A stretch of 36,598 nt of DNA, taken from Clostridiales bacterium DTU069 (GTDB lineage: Bacteria; Bacillota; Clostridia; DSM-8532). Under the pieces are notes generated by a model. That model was not told the DNA's origin, searched no databases, and saw only the letters and a list, made by a program, of their open reading frames with translations. The stretch is taken from the NCBI GenBank assembly GCA_001512485.1, contig LFRV01000030.1, positions 1 to 36,598 of the forward strand. Reading direction: 5' to 3'. Numbering within the stretch: position 1 is the stretch's first letter; each line of letters starts with the position of its first letter. Of this stretch, positions 8,813 to 17,749 are shown one piece after another. Made by a program: the position numbers and the translations under genes.

Positions 8813-10699
8813 ATGGATCAAAATAATAATAAATTCTTAAGCGGTGTATATTACGATTTATATCATAAAAAAAGAAGCAAGACCGGCGACAGTTCAAAAA
8901 CAAATCCCGGTGGCAGCGGCGACAGGAAAACCGGTTCGGGCGATGACAGCGAACGGCTGGAATCCGAGTTGAAATCAATAATAGATGAGTTCTACAGTAA
9001 AGAGGGAATATCGAATCCCCGTGAAAACGAGACAAAGCCTTTTGCGCCTGAAGAGATTAAAGCCGAAATAGAAAAGCTTGTAGGCCTTAATAATATAAAG
9101 GAAGATATCGAAGCGCTTATGGACTTTGTAAAGATTCAGAAATTAAGGCAGAAACATGGTCTGAAAGGCAGCAATATTGTGCTTCATACGGCGTTTATAG
9201 GCAATCCGGGCACCGGGAAAACGACTGTTGCAAGGCTGATGGGCGAATATTTCAAAGCCCTTGGCGTTCTGAAGAAAGGCCATCTCGTTGAAGTGACCCG
9301 CTCCGACCTTGTCGGGCAGTATGTCGGCGCAACGGCCGAAAAAACAAACAGGATTATAGACAAGGCTCTTGACGGGATTCTTTTCATAGACGAGGCATAT
9401 GCTCTTGCCACCGGTGACGACAAGGATTTTGGTAAAGAAGCGATTAACATCCTTGTCGACAGAATGGAAAAGGACAGGGAGAGGCTTGCCGTTTTTCTTG
9501 CCGGGTATGAAGACAATATGAAAAAATTTCTTGAGTCTAATCCGGGACTGGCGTCCAGGGTTTCTCGCAAGTTCTATTTCCGTGATTATACAGGTACCGA
9601 ATTGCTGCAGATATTCCAGCTTCTGATGGACAGGAATCAATATACAATGTCCGATGAATGCCTTAAGGTCATGGAAAAATATTTTTGCTATTTATATGAT
9701 ACGAGGGACAGCAATTTCGGCAACGGCAGAGTTGTAAGAAATATATTCGAACGATTGGTTAAATGCCAGGCAGACCGGCTTGCTGAAGAAAACGAAGTAA
9801 CGGTTGACATGCTGAAATCATTCACTATCGAAGATATTGAAAAAGCCGTGCCGGTAAAGGATATAATAGTAACATCGGATAAGCTTGAGTCGGTTATGAA
9901 TGAACTGGATCAATATGTCGGGCTGAAAAACATAAAGGAACACATAAGAAGTCTCGTAAACATGATTAAAACGAACCAGAAAAGAGAGGAACTGGGCCTG
10001 CCGGTGAAGCAGTTGACATACCATGCGATATTCTGCGGTTCACCGGGTACGGGTAAAACAACAATAGCTCGGATTCTCGGCCGTATATACCAAACGCTCG
10101 GTGTTCTAAAGAAAGGACATGTTGTCGAGGTTGATCGCAGCGGACTTGTGGCAGGGTATGTAGGGCAGACGGAAGAGAAAACAAATAAGGTTATAGACAA
10201 GGCTATCGACGGAATTCTGTTTATTGACGAAGCATATGCTCTTACAGGCGGCAATAACGACTTTGGCAGACATGCGATTGATACAATTCTTAAACGTATG
10301 GACGACGACAGGGAACGGCTTATTGTTATTGCTGCCGGTTACACGGGAAAAATGCGCGAATTTATAAACTCCAATCCCGGACTGAAGGACCGCTTTTCGT
10401 GGACTTTTGAATTTAAAGATTACACTGAAAAGGAACTTATGGACATTTTTCTGTTATTTGCGCAGAAACAGCATTATACACTAAATGAAAACGCGATTAA
10501 GGTTTTAGAGGAACATTTTCAAAACGTATGCAGGCTCCGGGATGATCATTTCGGAAACGGCCGTTATGTCCGCAACCTTTTTGAAAAGGTTGTTATGGAA
10601 CAGTCAAGCCGCATCGGAGCAAATATTGAAAACGTAAAACGGGATGAATTGTCTGTAATAACGGAAAACGACGTTTCAAGGGCTCTTCTTTTGTTATAA
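8813..10699 (+). CDS. Tandem AAA+ ATPase of the SpoVK/CbbX (CfxQ) type
   Basis: The 628-residue protein carries two complete AAA+ modules of the CbbX/CfxQ/SpoVK family. The first has Walker A GNPGTGKTT at residues 130-138 and Walker B ILFIDEAYAL near 188. The second has GSPGTGKTT near 409 and ILFIDEAYAL near 467. Each module also has the family VGQYVGATAEKT/VAGYVGQTEEKT loop, a GYEDNM/GYTGKM sensor segment, and the FGNGRVVRN/FGNGRYVRN C-terminal motif. B. subtilis SpoVK, a sporulation protein, has a single module of about 320 residues, so this is a duplicated, fused form. Residues 15-60 are a polar Gly/Ser/Lys-rich linker. ATG 8813 follows GGGGTGG at 8797-8803. The remodelled target is unknown. 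Confidence 0.9.
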   Translation: MDQNNNKFLSGVYYDLYHKKRSKTGDSSKTNPGGSGDRKTGSGDDSERLESELKSIIDEFYSKEGISNPRENETKPFAPEEIKAEIEKLVGLNNIKEDIEALMDFVKIQKLRQKHGLKGSNIVLHTAFIGNPGTGKTTVARLMGEYFKALGVLKKGHLVEVTRSDLVGQYVGATAEKTNRIIDKALDGILFIDEAYALATGDDKDFGKEAINILVDRMEKDRERLAVFLAGYEDNMKKFLESNPGLASRVSRKFYFRDYTGTELLQIFQLLMDRNQYTMSDECLKVMEKYFCYLYDTRDSNFGNGRVVRNIFERLVKCQADRLAEENEVTVDMLKSFTIEDIEKAVPVKDIIVTSDKLESVMNELDQYVGLKNIKEHIRSLVNMIKTNQKREELGLPVKQLTYHAIFCGSPGTGKTTIARILGRIYQTLGVLKKGHVVEVDRSGLVAGYVGQTEEKTNKVIDKAIDGILFIDEAYALTGGNNDFGRHAIDTILKRMDDDRERLIVIAAGYTGKMREFINSNPGLKDRFSWTFEFKDYTEKELMDIFLLFAQKQHYTLNENAIKVLEEHFQNVCRLRDDHFGNGRYVRNLFEKVVMEQSSRIGANIENVKRDELSVITENDVSRALLLL

Positions 10700-10756
10700 C
10701 CAGGGGTTTTAAAAAGTAAAACGCATGTTGTTTTTGAACTGTTTTTTATTTATGTC

Positions 10757-10785
10757 TTGTATACAAAAAACATATGCGTTATAAT
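10757..10785 (+). promoter_or_regulatory. Promoter of pta-ackA
   Basis: A perfect TATAAT (10780-10785) has TTGTAT (10757-10762) 17 bp upstream. The -35 region forms the palindrome TTGTATACAA (10757-10766), which could be an operator. Initiation near 10792 would give a leader of about 165 nt ahead of pta. Confidence 0.62.
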
Positions 10786-10862
10786 TGTCATTGGTTGAAA
10801 AAGCTTGAGAATGGCTTATTACAAGGTTCTAATACCTGGTAATATATATTATTTTTCTTATC

Positions 10863-10919
10863 TTTTCCGCATAATACAATATGTACTGGTGTCAAATCAT
10901 GTACAAGTCAGGCGGAAAA
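10863..10919 (+). other. Structured element in the pta leader
   Basis: TTTTCCGC (10863-10870) is perfectly complementary to GCGGAAAA (10912-10919), and inside it TGTAC (10882-10886) pairs with GTACA (10901-10905). The element ends 37 nt before the pta start. It lacks a T run, so it is not an intrinsic terminator. The function is unknown. Confidence 0.5.
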
Positions 10920-10923
10920 ATAA

Positions 10924-11952
<1,029 letters not shown>

Positions 11953-11980
11953 TTGATTATATTGTCGGGGGGAATATTTT

Positions 11981-13183
11981 ATGAAAATATTGGTTATTAA
12001 TACGGGCAGTTCTTCATTAAAATACCAGTTAATAGATATGAAAAATGAAAAGGTTCTTGCAAAAGGCCTTTGCGACAGAATCGGACTTGGTGGTTCATTC
12101 ATCAAACAAACTACCAATAACGGCGGTGAACTCAAAAAGGAAACCGAACTAAAAAATCATAATGAAGCAATAACGAAAACAATATCTTTATTGACCGACA
12201 GCGGTGTTATAAGAAGCATGGATGAAATTACCGCCGTTGGGCACCGGGTTGTGCACGGCGGCGAGAAGTTCTGTAAATCCGCTCTGATTGATGAAGAGGT
12301 AATAAAGGCAATTGAGGAATGTATAATTTTGGCTCCTCTTCATAACGGTCCGAATATGATCGGCATAAAAGCATGCCGGGAGATTCTACCTAATGTTCCG
12401 ATGGTTGCGGTTTTTGATACTGCGTTTCACCAGACAATGCCTGAAAAGGCTTATATTTATGCACTGCCTTACAGCTTCTACGAGGAAAAGGGAATAAGAA
12501 GGTATGGTTTCCACGGTACGTCGCATAAATATGTTGCCCAGAGGGCGGCCGCCTTTTTGAATAAACCGTTTGATACGCTTAAAATAGTAACATGTCACCT
12601 TGGAAACGGCTCAAGCATATGCGCGGTTAAAAACGGCGCTGCCGTCGATACAAGCATGGGTTATACGCCGCTTGAAGGGGTGGCTATGGGGACCAGATGC
12701 GGGTCAATAGACCCTGCTATTGTGACGGGTTTGATTGAACATGATAACTATGACGCGGCCATGCTTAATGAACTTTTGAACAAAAAATCCGGTGTTCTTG
12801 GAATATCAGGCATAAGCAGCGATTTCAGAGATCTCGACGAAGCCGCTAAAGGCGGCTGTGATAGAGCGGAATTGGCTTTGAATGTTTTTTCGTACCAGGT
12901 TAAAAAATATATCGGAGCATATGCCGCGGCAATGGGCGGACTGGATGTTCTTGTATTTACGGCGGGGATAGGGGAAAACAACGGTGATGTTCGAAAGAGA
13001 ATAGTAGAAGACTTGGAGTTCCTTGGCGTTGAAATTGATTATGAGAAAAACAATGCAAGGGGAATTGAAATTGACATCAGCAAGCCGAACGCGAAAGTAA
13101 GAACCCTTATTATACCGACAAACGAAGAACTGGCAATAGCAAGGGAAACCGTAAGTCTGCTCAACAATTCCAAAAAACAATAA
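11981..13183 (+). CDS. ackA: Acetate kinase
   Basis: AckA transfers the phosphate of acetyl phosphate to ADP, giving acetate and ATP. The 400-residue protein starts with [19 protein letters not shown], the acetate kinase signature of the ASKHA fold, and also has [49 protein letters not shown] and FTAGIGENN, covering the substrate and nucleotide sites. Length is standard. It follows pta at 28 bp with a GGGGGG-containing ribosome binding site. A long inverted repeat lies just after the stop and may mark the 3' end of the transcript. Confidence 0.98.
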   Translation: MKILVINTGSSSLKYQLIDMKNEKVLAKGLCDRIGLGGSFIKQTTNNGGELKKETELKNHNEAITKTISLLTDSGVIRSMDEITAVGHRVVHGGEKFCKSALIDEEVIKAIEECIILAPLHNGPNMIGIKACREILPNVPMVAVFDTAFHQTMPEKAYIYALPYSFYEEKGIRRYGFHGTSHKYVAQRAAAFLNKPFDTLKIVTCHLGNGSSICAVKNGAAVDTSMGYTPLEGVAMGTRCGSIDPAIVTGLIEHDNYDAAMLNELLNKKSGVLGISGISSDFRDLDEAAKGGCDRAELALNVFSYQVKKYIGAYAAAMGGLDVLVFTAGIGENNGDVRKRIVEDLEFLGVEIDYEKNNARGIEIDISKPNAKVRTLIIPTNEELAIARETVSLLNNSKKQ

Positions 13184-13194
13184 GCCGTAATATT

Positions 13195-13333
13195 TTGCCG
13201 TTCGGACATATAATAACTATTGTGCTTTATGAACTGTAATTCATGCGGGTTCTGTTTCAGATGTTCATTTGGTAATAATCCGTCCGTTATTGCACATTAG
13301 TTCCATAGGCAATAATGTATGTCCGAACGGCAA
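13195..13333. repeat. Long inverted repeat (hairpin or small MITE-like element)
   Basis: The outer 16 bases (13195-13210 and 13318-13333, TTGCCGTTCGGACATA and its complement) match perfectly. With small gaps the pairing extends to 13235 and 13299, so most of the 139-bp element can fold on itself. No T run follows, so it is not a classical terminator. No transposase and no clear target duplication are seen. It occupies the first half of the 330-bp gap between ackA and the aspartate kinase gene. Confidence 0.7.
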
Positions 13334-13374
13334 TGTGGCGACAAAACCAGGCAGGATTTTCCGTAAATAATTAA

Positions 13375-13404
13375 TTGACAATATATAAAAGAGCGTGGTA
13401 AATT
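13375..13404 (+). promoter_or_regulatory. Promoter of the aspartate kinase gene
   Basis: A perfect TTGACA (13375-13380) is followed after 18 bp by TAAATT (13399-13404). The predicted leader is about 100 nt and holds no recognisable lysine riboswitch or T-box. Confidence 0.6.
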
Positions 13405-13513
13405 TTTAGGTAAAGTAATTTTAACCGATAAAGGTATATATGCTTTATTTTTATTATACTGATTTTTGCTGTAATGAGAGTTAACCACATACAGCAAATG
13501 GGGGTTTTAATTA

Positions 13514-14863
13514 ATGATAGTATGCAAATTTGGCGGCACGTCAATGGCCTCTGCAGAACAAATAAGAAAAGTGTGCAATATAGTAACGTCAAATCCTGAA
13601 CGCCGGCTAGTTGTCGTTTCCGCTCCGGGAAAGGAAAACGAGAAAGACGAAAAAGTTACCGATATGCTTATTGCGCTTGCTGATAAGTTCCTTAAAACAG
13701 GTGAATGTGAAAAAGAGCTCATGGCTGTCGTGGAACGATACCGTAAAATCGCCGATGGATTGGGTTTGAAGAACGAAATAATAAAAGATATCGAAAACAA
13801 CCTCAGGACAAGGGTATCTCTTGGTTATGACAACAAGGACAAGTTTATCGATCGCATAAAAGCCGCCGGTGAGGATAACTGCGCAAGGTTAGTTGCTAAA
13901 TACCTCAGAAGCATCGGGTACGACGCTAAATATATAAACCCGAAAGAGGCCGGGTTCTTTTTAAGTGATGAATACGGCAATGCAAGAGTTTTACCGCAGT
14001 CAATGAAAAATCTTGCAAAACTGAGGGAAAACAGCGGCATCATGGTTTTCCCGGGATTTTTCGGGTACTCTCTTTCCGGTGATGTTGTAACATTTCCAAG
14101 AGGCGGTTCCGATATTACCGGTTCAATACTCGCAGCAGCCATAGAAGCTGAAGTATACGAGAATTTTACCGATGTTGATTGCGTATTTGCTGCAAGCCCA
14201 AAATTGGTAAAGAACCCTAAAGCTATTTCAGTTTTAACATATAAAGAGATGCGAGAACTATCGTATGCGGGATTTACGGTGCTTCATGAAGATACGCTTG
14301 AACCTGTGTACAAAAAAGGAATACCTGTTAATATACGCAATACCAACAATCCGCAGGCAAAGGGCACGATAATTGTCCCGAAAAAAGACATTATGAACGG
14401 GCCGGTTACCGGGATTGCGGGAGCGGGAGGATTTATCTCAATTAACATTCATAAATATATGATGAATCGTGAAATAGGTTTTGGCAGAAAGGTTCTCGGG
14501 ATTCTTGAAGAAGAAGCTGTTCCTTTTGAGCATATACCTTCCGGAATTGACGATATTTCCGTTATTTTACGCAAGCGTTTCGTTGACGATGAAAAATTAT
14601 CAAGAATAATGGAACGTATTGCGCATGATTTAAAAGTTGACAGCGTTACGATAGATAATAATCTCGCGCTCGTCATGGTAGTCGGCGAAGGAATGCTCCA
14701 GACTGTAGGGGTTGCCGGCCGAGCGACCTCCGCGCTGGCAAGGGGCGGGATTAACATACGCATGATAAACCAGGGTTCTTCGGAAGTAAGCATTATGTTC
14801 GGAATAAATGAAGATGATCTTAATAATGCGATAATATCTTTGTACAATGAGTTTTTTAGTTAA
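13514..14863 (+). CDS. Aspartate kinase
   Basis: Aspartate kinase makes aspartyl phosphate, the entry step to lysine, threonine, methionine and diaminopimelate. The 449-residue product begins with the signature CKFGGTSMASAEQI and has VVVSAPGKENEKDEKVTD, GFFGYSLSGDVVTFPRGGSDITG (the kinase active-site region near residues 180-200) and FTDVDCVFAASPK. Tandem ACT domains occupy about 300-449, with VVGEGMLQTVGVAGRATSAL in the second, so feedback regulation by an amino acid is likely. It is a monocistronic gene with its own promoter and terminator. The isozyme class (lysine- or threonine-sensitive) cannot be set from sequence reading, so no symbol is given. GGGGG 8-12 bases upstream supports ATG 13514. 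Confidence 0.95.
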   Translation: MIVCKFGGTSMASAEQIRKVCNIVTSNPERRLVVVSAPGKENEKDEKVTDMLIALADKFLKTGECEKELMAVVERYRKIADGLGLKNEIIKDIENNLRTRVSLGYDNKDKFIDRIKAAGEDNCARLVAKYLRSIGYDAKYINPKEAGFFLSDEYGNARVLPQSMKNLAKLRENSGIMVFPGFFGYSLSGDVVTFPRGGSDITGSILAAAIEAEVYENFTDVDCVFAASPKLVKNPKAISVLTYKEMRELSYAGFTVLHEDTLEPVYKKGIPVNIRNTNNPQAKGTIIVPKKDIMNGPVTGIAGAGGFISINIHKYMMNREIGFGRKVLGILEEEAVPFEHIPSGIDDISVILRKRFVDDEKLSRIMERIAHDLKVDSVTIDNNLALVMVVGEGMLQTVGVAGRATSALARGGINIRMINQGSSEVSIMFGINEDDLNNAIISLYNEFFS

Positions 14864-14874
14864 TCGCTTAATTT

Positions 14875-14902
14875 AAAGAGGCAGCAATTAGCGCCTCTTT
14901 TA
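14875..14902 (+). terminator. Terminator after aspartate kinase
   Basis: AAAGAGGC (14875-14882) pairs perfectly with GCCTCTTT (14893-14900), and the stem ends in a short T tract. It begins 12 nt after the stop codon. Confidence 0.8.
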
Positions 14903-14935
14903 CAGGTCCTTTGGATCATGCAGGCTTGTTACCTC

Positions 14936-14963
14936 ACAAGTATGAACTTGTCATCTTTTTTTT
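14936..14963 (+). terminator. Weak second terminator-like hairpin
   Basis: ACAAGT and ACTTGT enclose the loop ATGA (14936-14951). After CATC come eight T residues. The six-pair AT-rich stem is weak, so it may only back up the stronger terminator at 14875. Confidence 0.4.
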
Positions 14964-14971
14964 GCATTATG

Positions 14972-15000
14972 TTGACATAGCGTAATGCCTATGATAGTTT
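14972..15000 (+). promoter_or_regulatory. Promoter of the hypothetical gene at 15023
   Basis: A perfect TTGACA (14972-14977) and a TAGTTT -10 box (14995-15000) are 17 bp apart. The start codon lies only 23 nt downstream. Confidence 0.5.
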
Positions 15001-15022
15001 GGAATATAGAGGTGAGTAAGCC

Positions 15023-15607
15023 ATGCAGAAAAATATGCCGGCTATTGATAATTTCTGTACAACCCTTCCTTCATACATAACCGAGATGCTTCAAGCCGAA
15101 GCCGAGAGTGACGGCGCAACCCTGTCTGATGTTCTTCTTAATATACTTGAAAACCATTACGGAATAGGGGATTGGAGAGAAAAACTTACAAACGATACTT
15201 TTAAGCATTTAGAACTGGAAATGAAACCGTATGGCGGCAGCCTGTGGAGAAAAGATGTTTGTGAGAAGGATAAAACATTTAAGGTATATTTTGATGTGGA
15301 GCTGCCGTTTAAAGCTGAAGTTGTTCTGGAGGTTTCAAAAGCAAGATACGGGATCCAGTTTATTATATATACAACAGCTAAAAAATATCGAAAAATGTTC
15401 AGAAACTTTTATTCGCATTACAGGGACGGATTGCTTAACAGGGACATGCAATTGGAAGAATTCGCCCGTTTTGCCACGATCGGGTACAAGCGCAATTTTA
15501 CTTCTTTTAATATAAAGGAAATAATAAACAGTGATTCTTTTGCGTTAAAGTTAACAGAGGACGGCATTTTTCTAAAAAATATTATTCTAATGAATAAATG
15601 GACCTAA
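15023..15607 (+). CDS. Unknown 194-residue protein with an N-terminal ribbon-helix-helix-like segment
   Basis: I do not recognise a named family. Residues 12-50 (TTLPSYITEMLQAEAESDG, then TLSDVLLNILENHYG) have the strand-helix-helix pattern of CopG/Arc-type ribbon-helix-helix DNA-binding proteins. The rest, from about 55, is an alpha/beta region rich in charged and aromatic residues (FKVYFDVELPFKAEVVLEVS, IQFIIYTTAKKYRKMFRNFY) without a recognisable active site. There is no signal peptide or membrane segment. A GAGGTG ribosome binding site supports the start. It has its own promoter and is followed by a forked hairpin terminator, so it stands alone. A regulator role is a guess from the N-terminus only. 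Confidence 0.72.
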   Translation: MQKNMPAIDNFCTTLPSYITEMLQAEAESDGATLSDVLLNILENHYGIGDWREKLTNDTFKHLELEMKPYGGSLWRKDVCEKDKTFKVYFDVELPFKAEVVLEVSKARYGIQFIIYTTAKKYRKMFRNFYSHYRDGLLNRDMQLEEFARFATIGYKRNFTSFNIKEIINSDSFALKLTEDGIFLKNIILMNKWT

Positions 15608-15620
15608 CCGGACTGGAAAG

Positions 15621-15664
15621 GGAACAGGTACCTGTCAGGTAACCCGACGAGTCCCTGTTTTTTT
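15621..15664 (+). terminator. Forked terminator after the hypothetical gene
   Basis: GGAACAGG (15621-15628) pairs with CCTGTTTT (15654-15661, two G-U pairs) and encloses a small inner hairpin TACC/GGTA (15629-15641). A run of seven T residues completes it. Confidence 0.6.
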
Positions 15665-15685
15665 ATCTGCTGTGGAGGGATTTTA

Positions 15686-17425
15686 GTGCATTGTATTAAA
15701 AAAATCGCTGCATTGTTTTGTATTATTCTTATTATCAATTTATTTTCAACACCAGCATATGCGGATAATATTAAAACAGATATCTTCACTGATGTACCAT
15801 ATGATCATTGGGCGTTTGAGCCGATTCATTATATACGCCGGCTGGGTATAACCGACGGAATAGGCAATAACCTGTTCGGCCTCGGCCAAACGATTAAAAG
15901 GTGCGAGTTTGCCGCATTCCTTGTAAAGCTAATGAAGTGGGAGCTTGTTTTTCCGGAAGAGTATTCATTTATTGATAATGAGGATAAGAAAGTGTGGTAT
16001 TATCCGTATATTGAAACGGCGCTGCTTAATGGAGCTGTTGTAAAGGAATCCGAAAGATTCAGACCTGACGACCTTATAACCCGCGAAGAGATGGCAACAA
16101 TGATTGTCCGTGCTTTGGGATATGACACCTTAGCATCCAGGCTGGCCGGTTTGGGAAATCCGTTTGATGACGTAACAAAAAACCCGGGCCATATAACAAT
16201 TGCAAAAGATTTTGGCATTATAACCGGTTACAGTGACGGAACATTCAGACCGGATGATCACGCGAAGCGCGAAGAGGCTGCCGCAATGATGGCAAGACTG
16301 CATAAGAAATTGACCTGCAAAATAAATGAAATGCATGCTTTTTACGCGATAGACTCGGCGAGACAGGCTCACATGATAAAGCACTTTAATTCGGTCGGGT
16401 TTGGCTGGAGCAGGCTTGAATATGATTGGGAATCCGATGATGTAATTCTTAACTTAACATCAAATAATAATAATGAGTATTCAATACCACCTTTATTCAC
16501 GGAACCTCTAAACGAAGCTAAAAGAAACAAAACCGCGGCGCTGTTGATGGTAACGGTCAATAATGAAATTATTATAACCGGTGAAACCGGAAACGGTTTA
16601 CCGCTTGCCGAATATATATTGACAAATCCGCAGGAGCGCGTTGAGGCTGCCGGTTTGATTGTTGATGCTGTTGTCAGCACTTCCGCTTATGGAGAAGAAA
16701 CCGGTTTTGACGGTGTTGTTATTGATTTTGAGTGCCTGAACGGGGAACTCGCCAAACAATCACTGAACGAATTCCTGAGAGAGTTAAGAGCTCGTCTTGA
16801 TAAGAACAATAAAATACTTTATGTTGCGGTCCATCCGGTAAGGAGGCCCGGACAGGCATATTATGACGGTTACGATTACAAAACGATAGCGGATACGGCT
16901 GACAGGATTATACTGATGGCGCATGATTATTATGCGAAAGAACTCAAAGATTACGAAATGCAAATAGGGTATACAGACACTCCACTAACGCCGATAGACG
17001 AAATTTATTATGCACTGAAGGTAATAACCGACAAAGAAACGGGGGTTCAGGACCCAAGTAAAATTCTTCTCCAGTTTTCGTTTGACTCGGTGCAGTGGAA
17101 ATTGAAAAATGGCAAAGTAATAAACAAGTATCCGTTCCATCCGTATTACAGTTCAATTAATGACAGGCTTATAATGGATAATGTGAGTCTATACTATTCA
17201 GAGGTAAGCCAAAATCCGTATGCCAGGTTTTTTGATCCGGAAGACGAAACCGATAACGTCCTGTGGTTTGAAGATTCACGCAGCATTCAAACGAAAATTA
17301 ACCTTTCACAAATGTTTGGCATAAGCGGAATTTCCATCTGGCGCCTGGGCAATATTCCGGATTATGAACAATCCGCTGTCTACCTCGATGTGTGGCAGAC
17401 AATAATGAACAACAAACCTGATTGA
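15686..17425 (+). CDS. Exported SLH-domain protein with a GH18-like C-terminal domain
   Basis: The 579-residue product has a signal peptide (KKIAALFCIILIINLF, cut near PAYA-D at residue 27) and three S-layer homology repeats, about residues 35-80, 90-145 and 150-205 (for example FTDVPYDHWAFEPIHYI and ITGYSDGTFRPDDHAKREE). They should anchor it to secondary cell-wall polymer. The C-terminal part resembles the YaaH-like branch of glycoside hydrolase family 18. D342-G-V-V-I-D347-F-E349 corresponds to the catalytic DxxDxDxE motif, with E349 as the expected acid and V345 where classical chitinases have Asp. ILMAHDYYAKE and ISIWRLGN fit later barrel strands. The GTG start at 15686 follows GGAGGGA. 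Action on peptidoglycan or another N-acetylated glycan at the surface is inferred; the substrate is unknown. Confidence 0.85.
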   Translation: MHCIKKIAALFCIILIINLFSTPAYADNIKTDIFTDVPYDHWAFEPIHYIRRLGITDGIGNNLFGLGQTIKRCEFAAFLVKLMKWELVFPEEYSFIDNEDKKVWYYPYIETALLNGAVVKESERFRPDDLITREEMATMIVRALGYDTLASRLAGLGNPFDDVTKNPGHITIAKDFGIITGYSDGTFRPDDHAKREEAAAMMARLHKKLTCKINEMHAFYAIDSARQAHMIKHFNSVGFGWSRLEYDWESDDVILNLTSNNNNEYSIPPLFTEPLNEAKRNKTAALLMVTVNNEIIITGETGNGLPLAEYILTNPQERVEAAGLIVDAVVSTSAYGEETGFDGVVIDFECLNGELAKQSLNEFLRELRARLDKNNKILYVAVHPVRRPGQAYYDGYDYKTIADTADRIILMAHDYYAKELKDYEMQIGYTDTPLTPIDEIYYALKVITDKETGVQDPSKILLQFSFDSVQWKLKNGKVINKYPFHPYYSSINDRLIMDNVSLYYSEVSQNPYARFFDPEDETDNVLWFEDSRSIQTKINLSQMFGISGISIWRLGNIPDYEQSAVYLDVWQTIMNNKPD

Positions 17426-17442
17426 AAAAATCCATGAAACCA

Positions 17443-17472
17443 TTGACAATAATTGCTACTTAGGCATATAAT
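17443..17472 (+). promoter_or_regulatory. Promoter of the aromatic (aro-pheA) operon
   Basis: Perfect TTGACA (17443-17448) and perfect TATAAT (17467-17472) are separated by 18 bp, the best promoter match in the window. Transcription from about 17479 yields a leader of about 270 nt before aroF, containing the leader peptide gene and an intrinsic terminator. Confidence 0.85.
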
Positions 17473-17549
17473 ATGAGTAATTTAATTATTGGCCCATTAT
17501 TTCTTTTTACTAAGGTAATTTGCAGCGTGGTAAAACGGGGGAAATAAAA

Positions 17550-17678
17550 ATGGCAGCAACCTATAATTTAATTGGTTTTGTGTTTTTTTACTTTTTTAGC
17601 TTTGCCTTTTACTTTTACTTTAAGGGCAATGTTAATTTAATATGTAAAAAAACGCAATCACAATCAATGGGGTTATAG
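17550..17678 (+). CDS. Phe/Tyr-rich leader peptide of the aromatic operon (42 codons)
   Basis: A short reading frame starts at ATG 17550 after ACGGGGGAAATAAAA, which supplies a GGGGGA ribosome binding site, and stops at TAG 17676-17678. Residues 10-24 read FVFFYFFSFAFYFYF: nine Phe (all TTT) and three Tyr (all TAC), with another Tyr at position 5. The rest, KGNVNLICKKTQSQSMGL, is ordinary. There is no Trp. The frame sits between a consensus promoter and a strong terminator in front of aroF-aroB-aroA-aroC-pheA-aroE-aroK. By analogy with E. coli pheL it should be a ribosome-stalling sensor of charged tRNA-Phe and tRNA-Tyr rather than a functional peptide. A small hydrophobic membrane peptide is the alternative, but the position and the codon bias argue for attenuation. 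Confidence 0.85.
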   Translation: MAATYNLIGFVFFYFFSFAFYFYFKGNVNLICKKTQSQSMGL

Positions 17679-17721
17679 GACAGTAAAAAACGGTAAAGTA
17701 TACAAAGAGGCTCGATTGTGA
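17658..17721 (+). promoter_or_regulatory. Candidate antiterminator pairing of the aro attenuator
   Basis: TCACAATC (17658-17665) is perfectly complementary to GATTGTGA (17714-17721), the loop and first bases of the right arm of the terminator. With a small bulge, GGG at 17669-17671 can add pairs to CTC at 17711-17713. Forming it would compete with the terminator. The upstream arm lies in leader codons 37-39, just before the stop codon, where a terminating ribosome would cover it. Drawn by hand; no energies were computed. Confidence 0.45.
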
Positions 17722-17735
17722 GCCTCTATTTTTTT
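17706..17735 (+). terminator. Attenuator terminator before aroF
   Basis: AGAGGCTC (17706-17713) and GAGCCTCT (17720-17727) pair perfectly around the loop GATTGT, followed by A and seven T residues. It lies 14 nt before the aroF start and 28 nt after the leader peptide stop. Because it precedes the whole operon and follows the operon promoter, it must be read through for expression. Confidence 0.93.
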
Positions 17736-17749
17736 AGGGAGGTGTTATT

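Noticed and set aside
13245-13264. Additional degenerate copy of the dispersed repeat inside the long inverted repeat
   Set aside because: About 16 of 20 positions match the repeat end, but the rest of the element does not align, so chance or very old similarity cannot be excluded.
13440-13484. 14-codon frame (M-L-Y-F-Y-Y-T-D...) in the aspartate kinase leader as a second leader peptide
   Set aside because: Its aromatic codons do not fit an aspartate-family pathway, it is very short, and no terminator follows before the gene.
17550-17678. Leader frame as a functional small membrane protein
   Set aside because: The hydrophobic run is made almost only of Phe and Tyr, unlike normal membrane helices rich in Leu/Ile/Val, and it sits between the promoter and attenuator of an aromatic operon.
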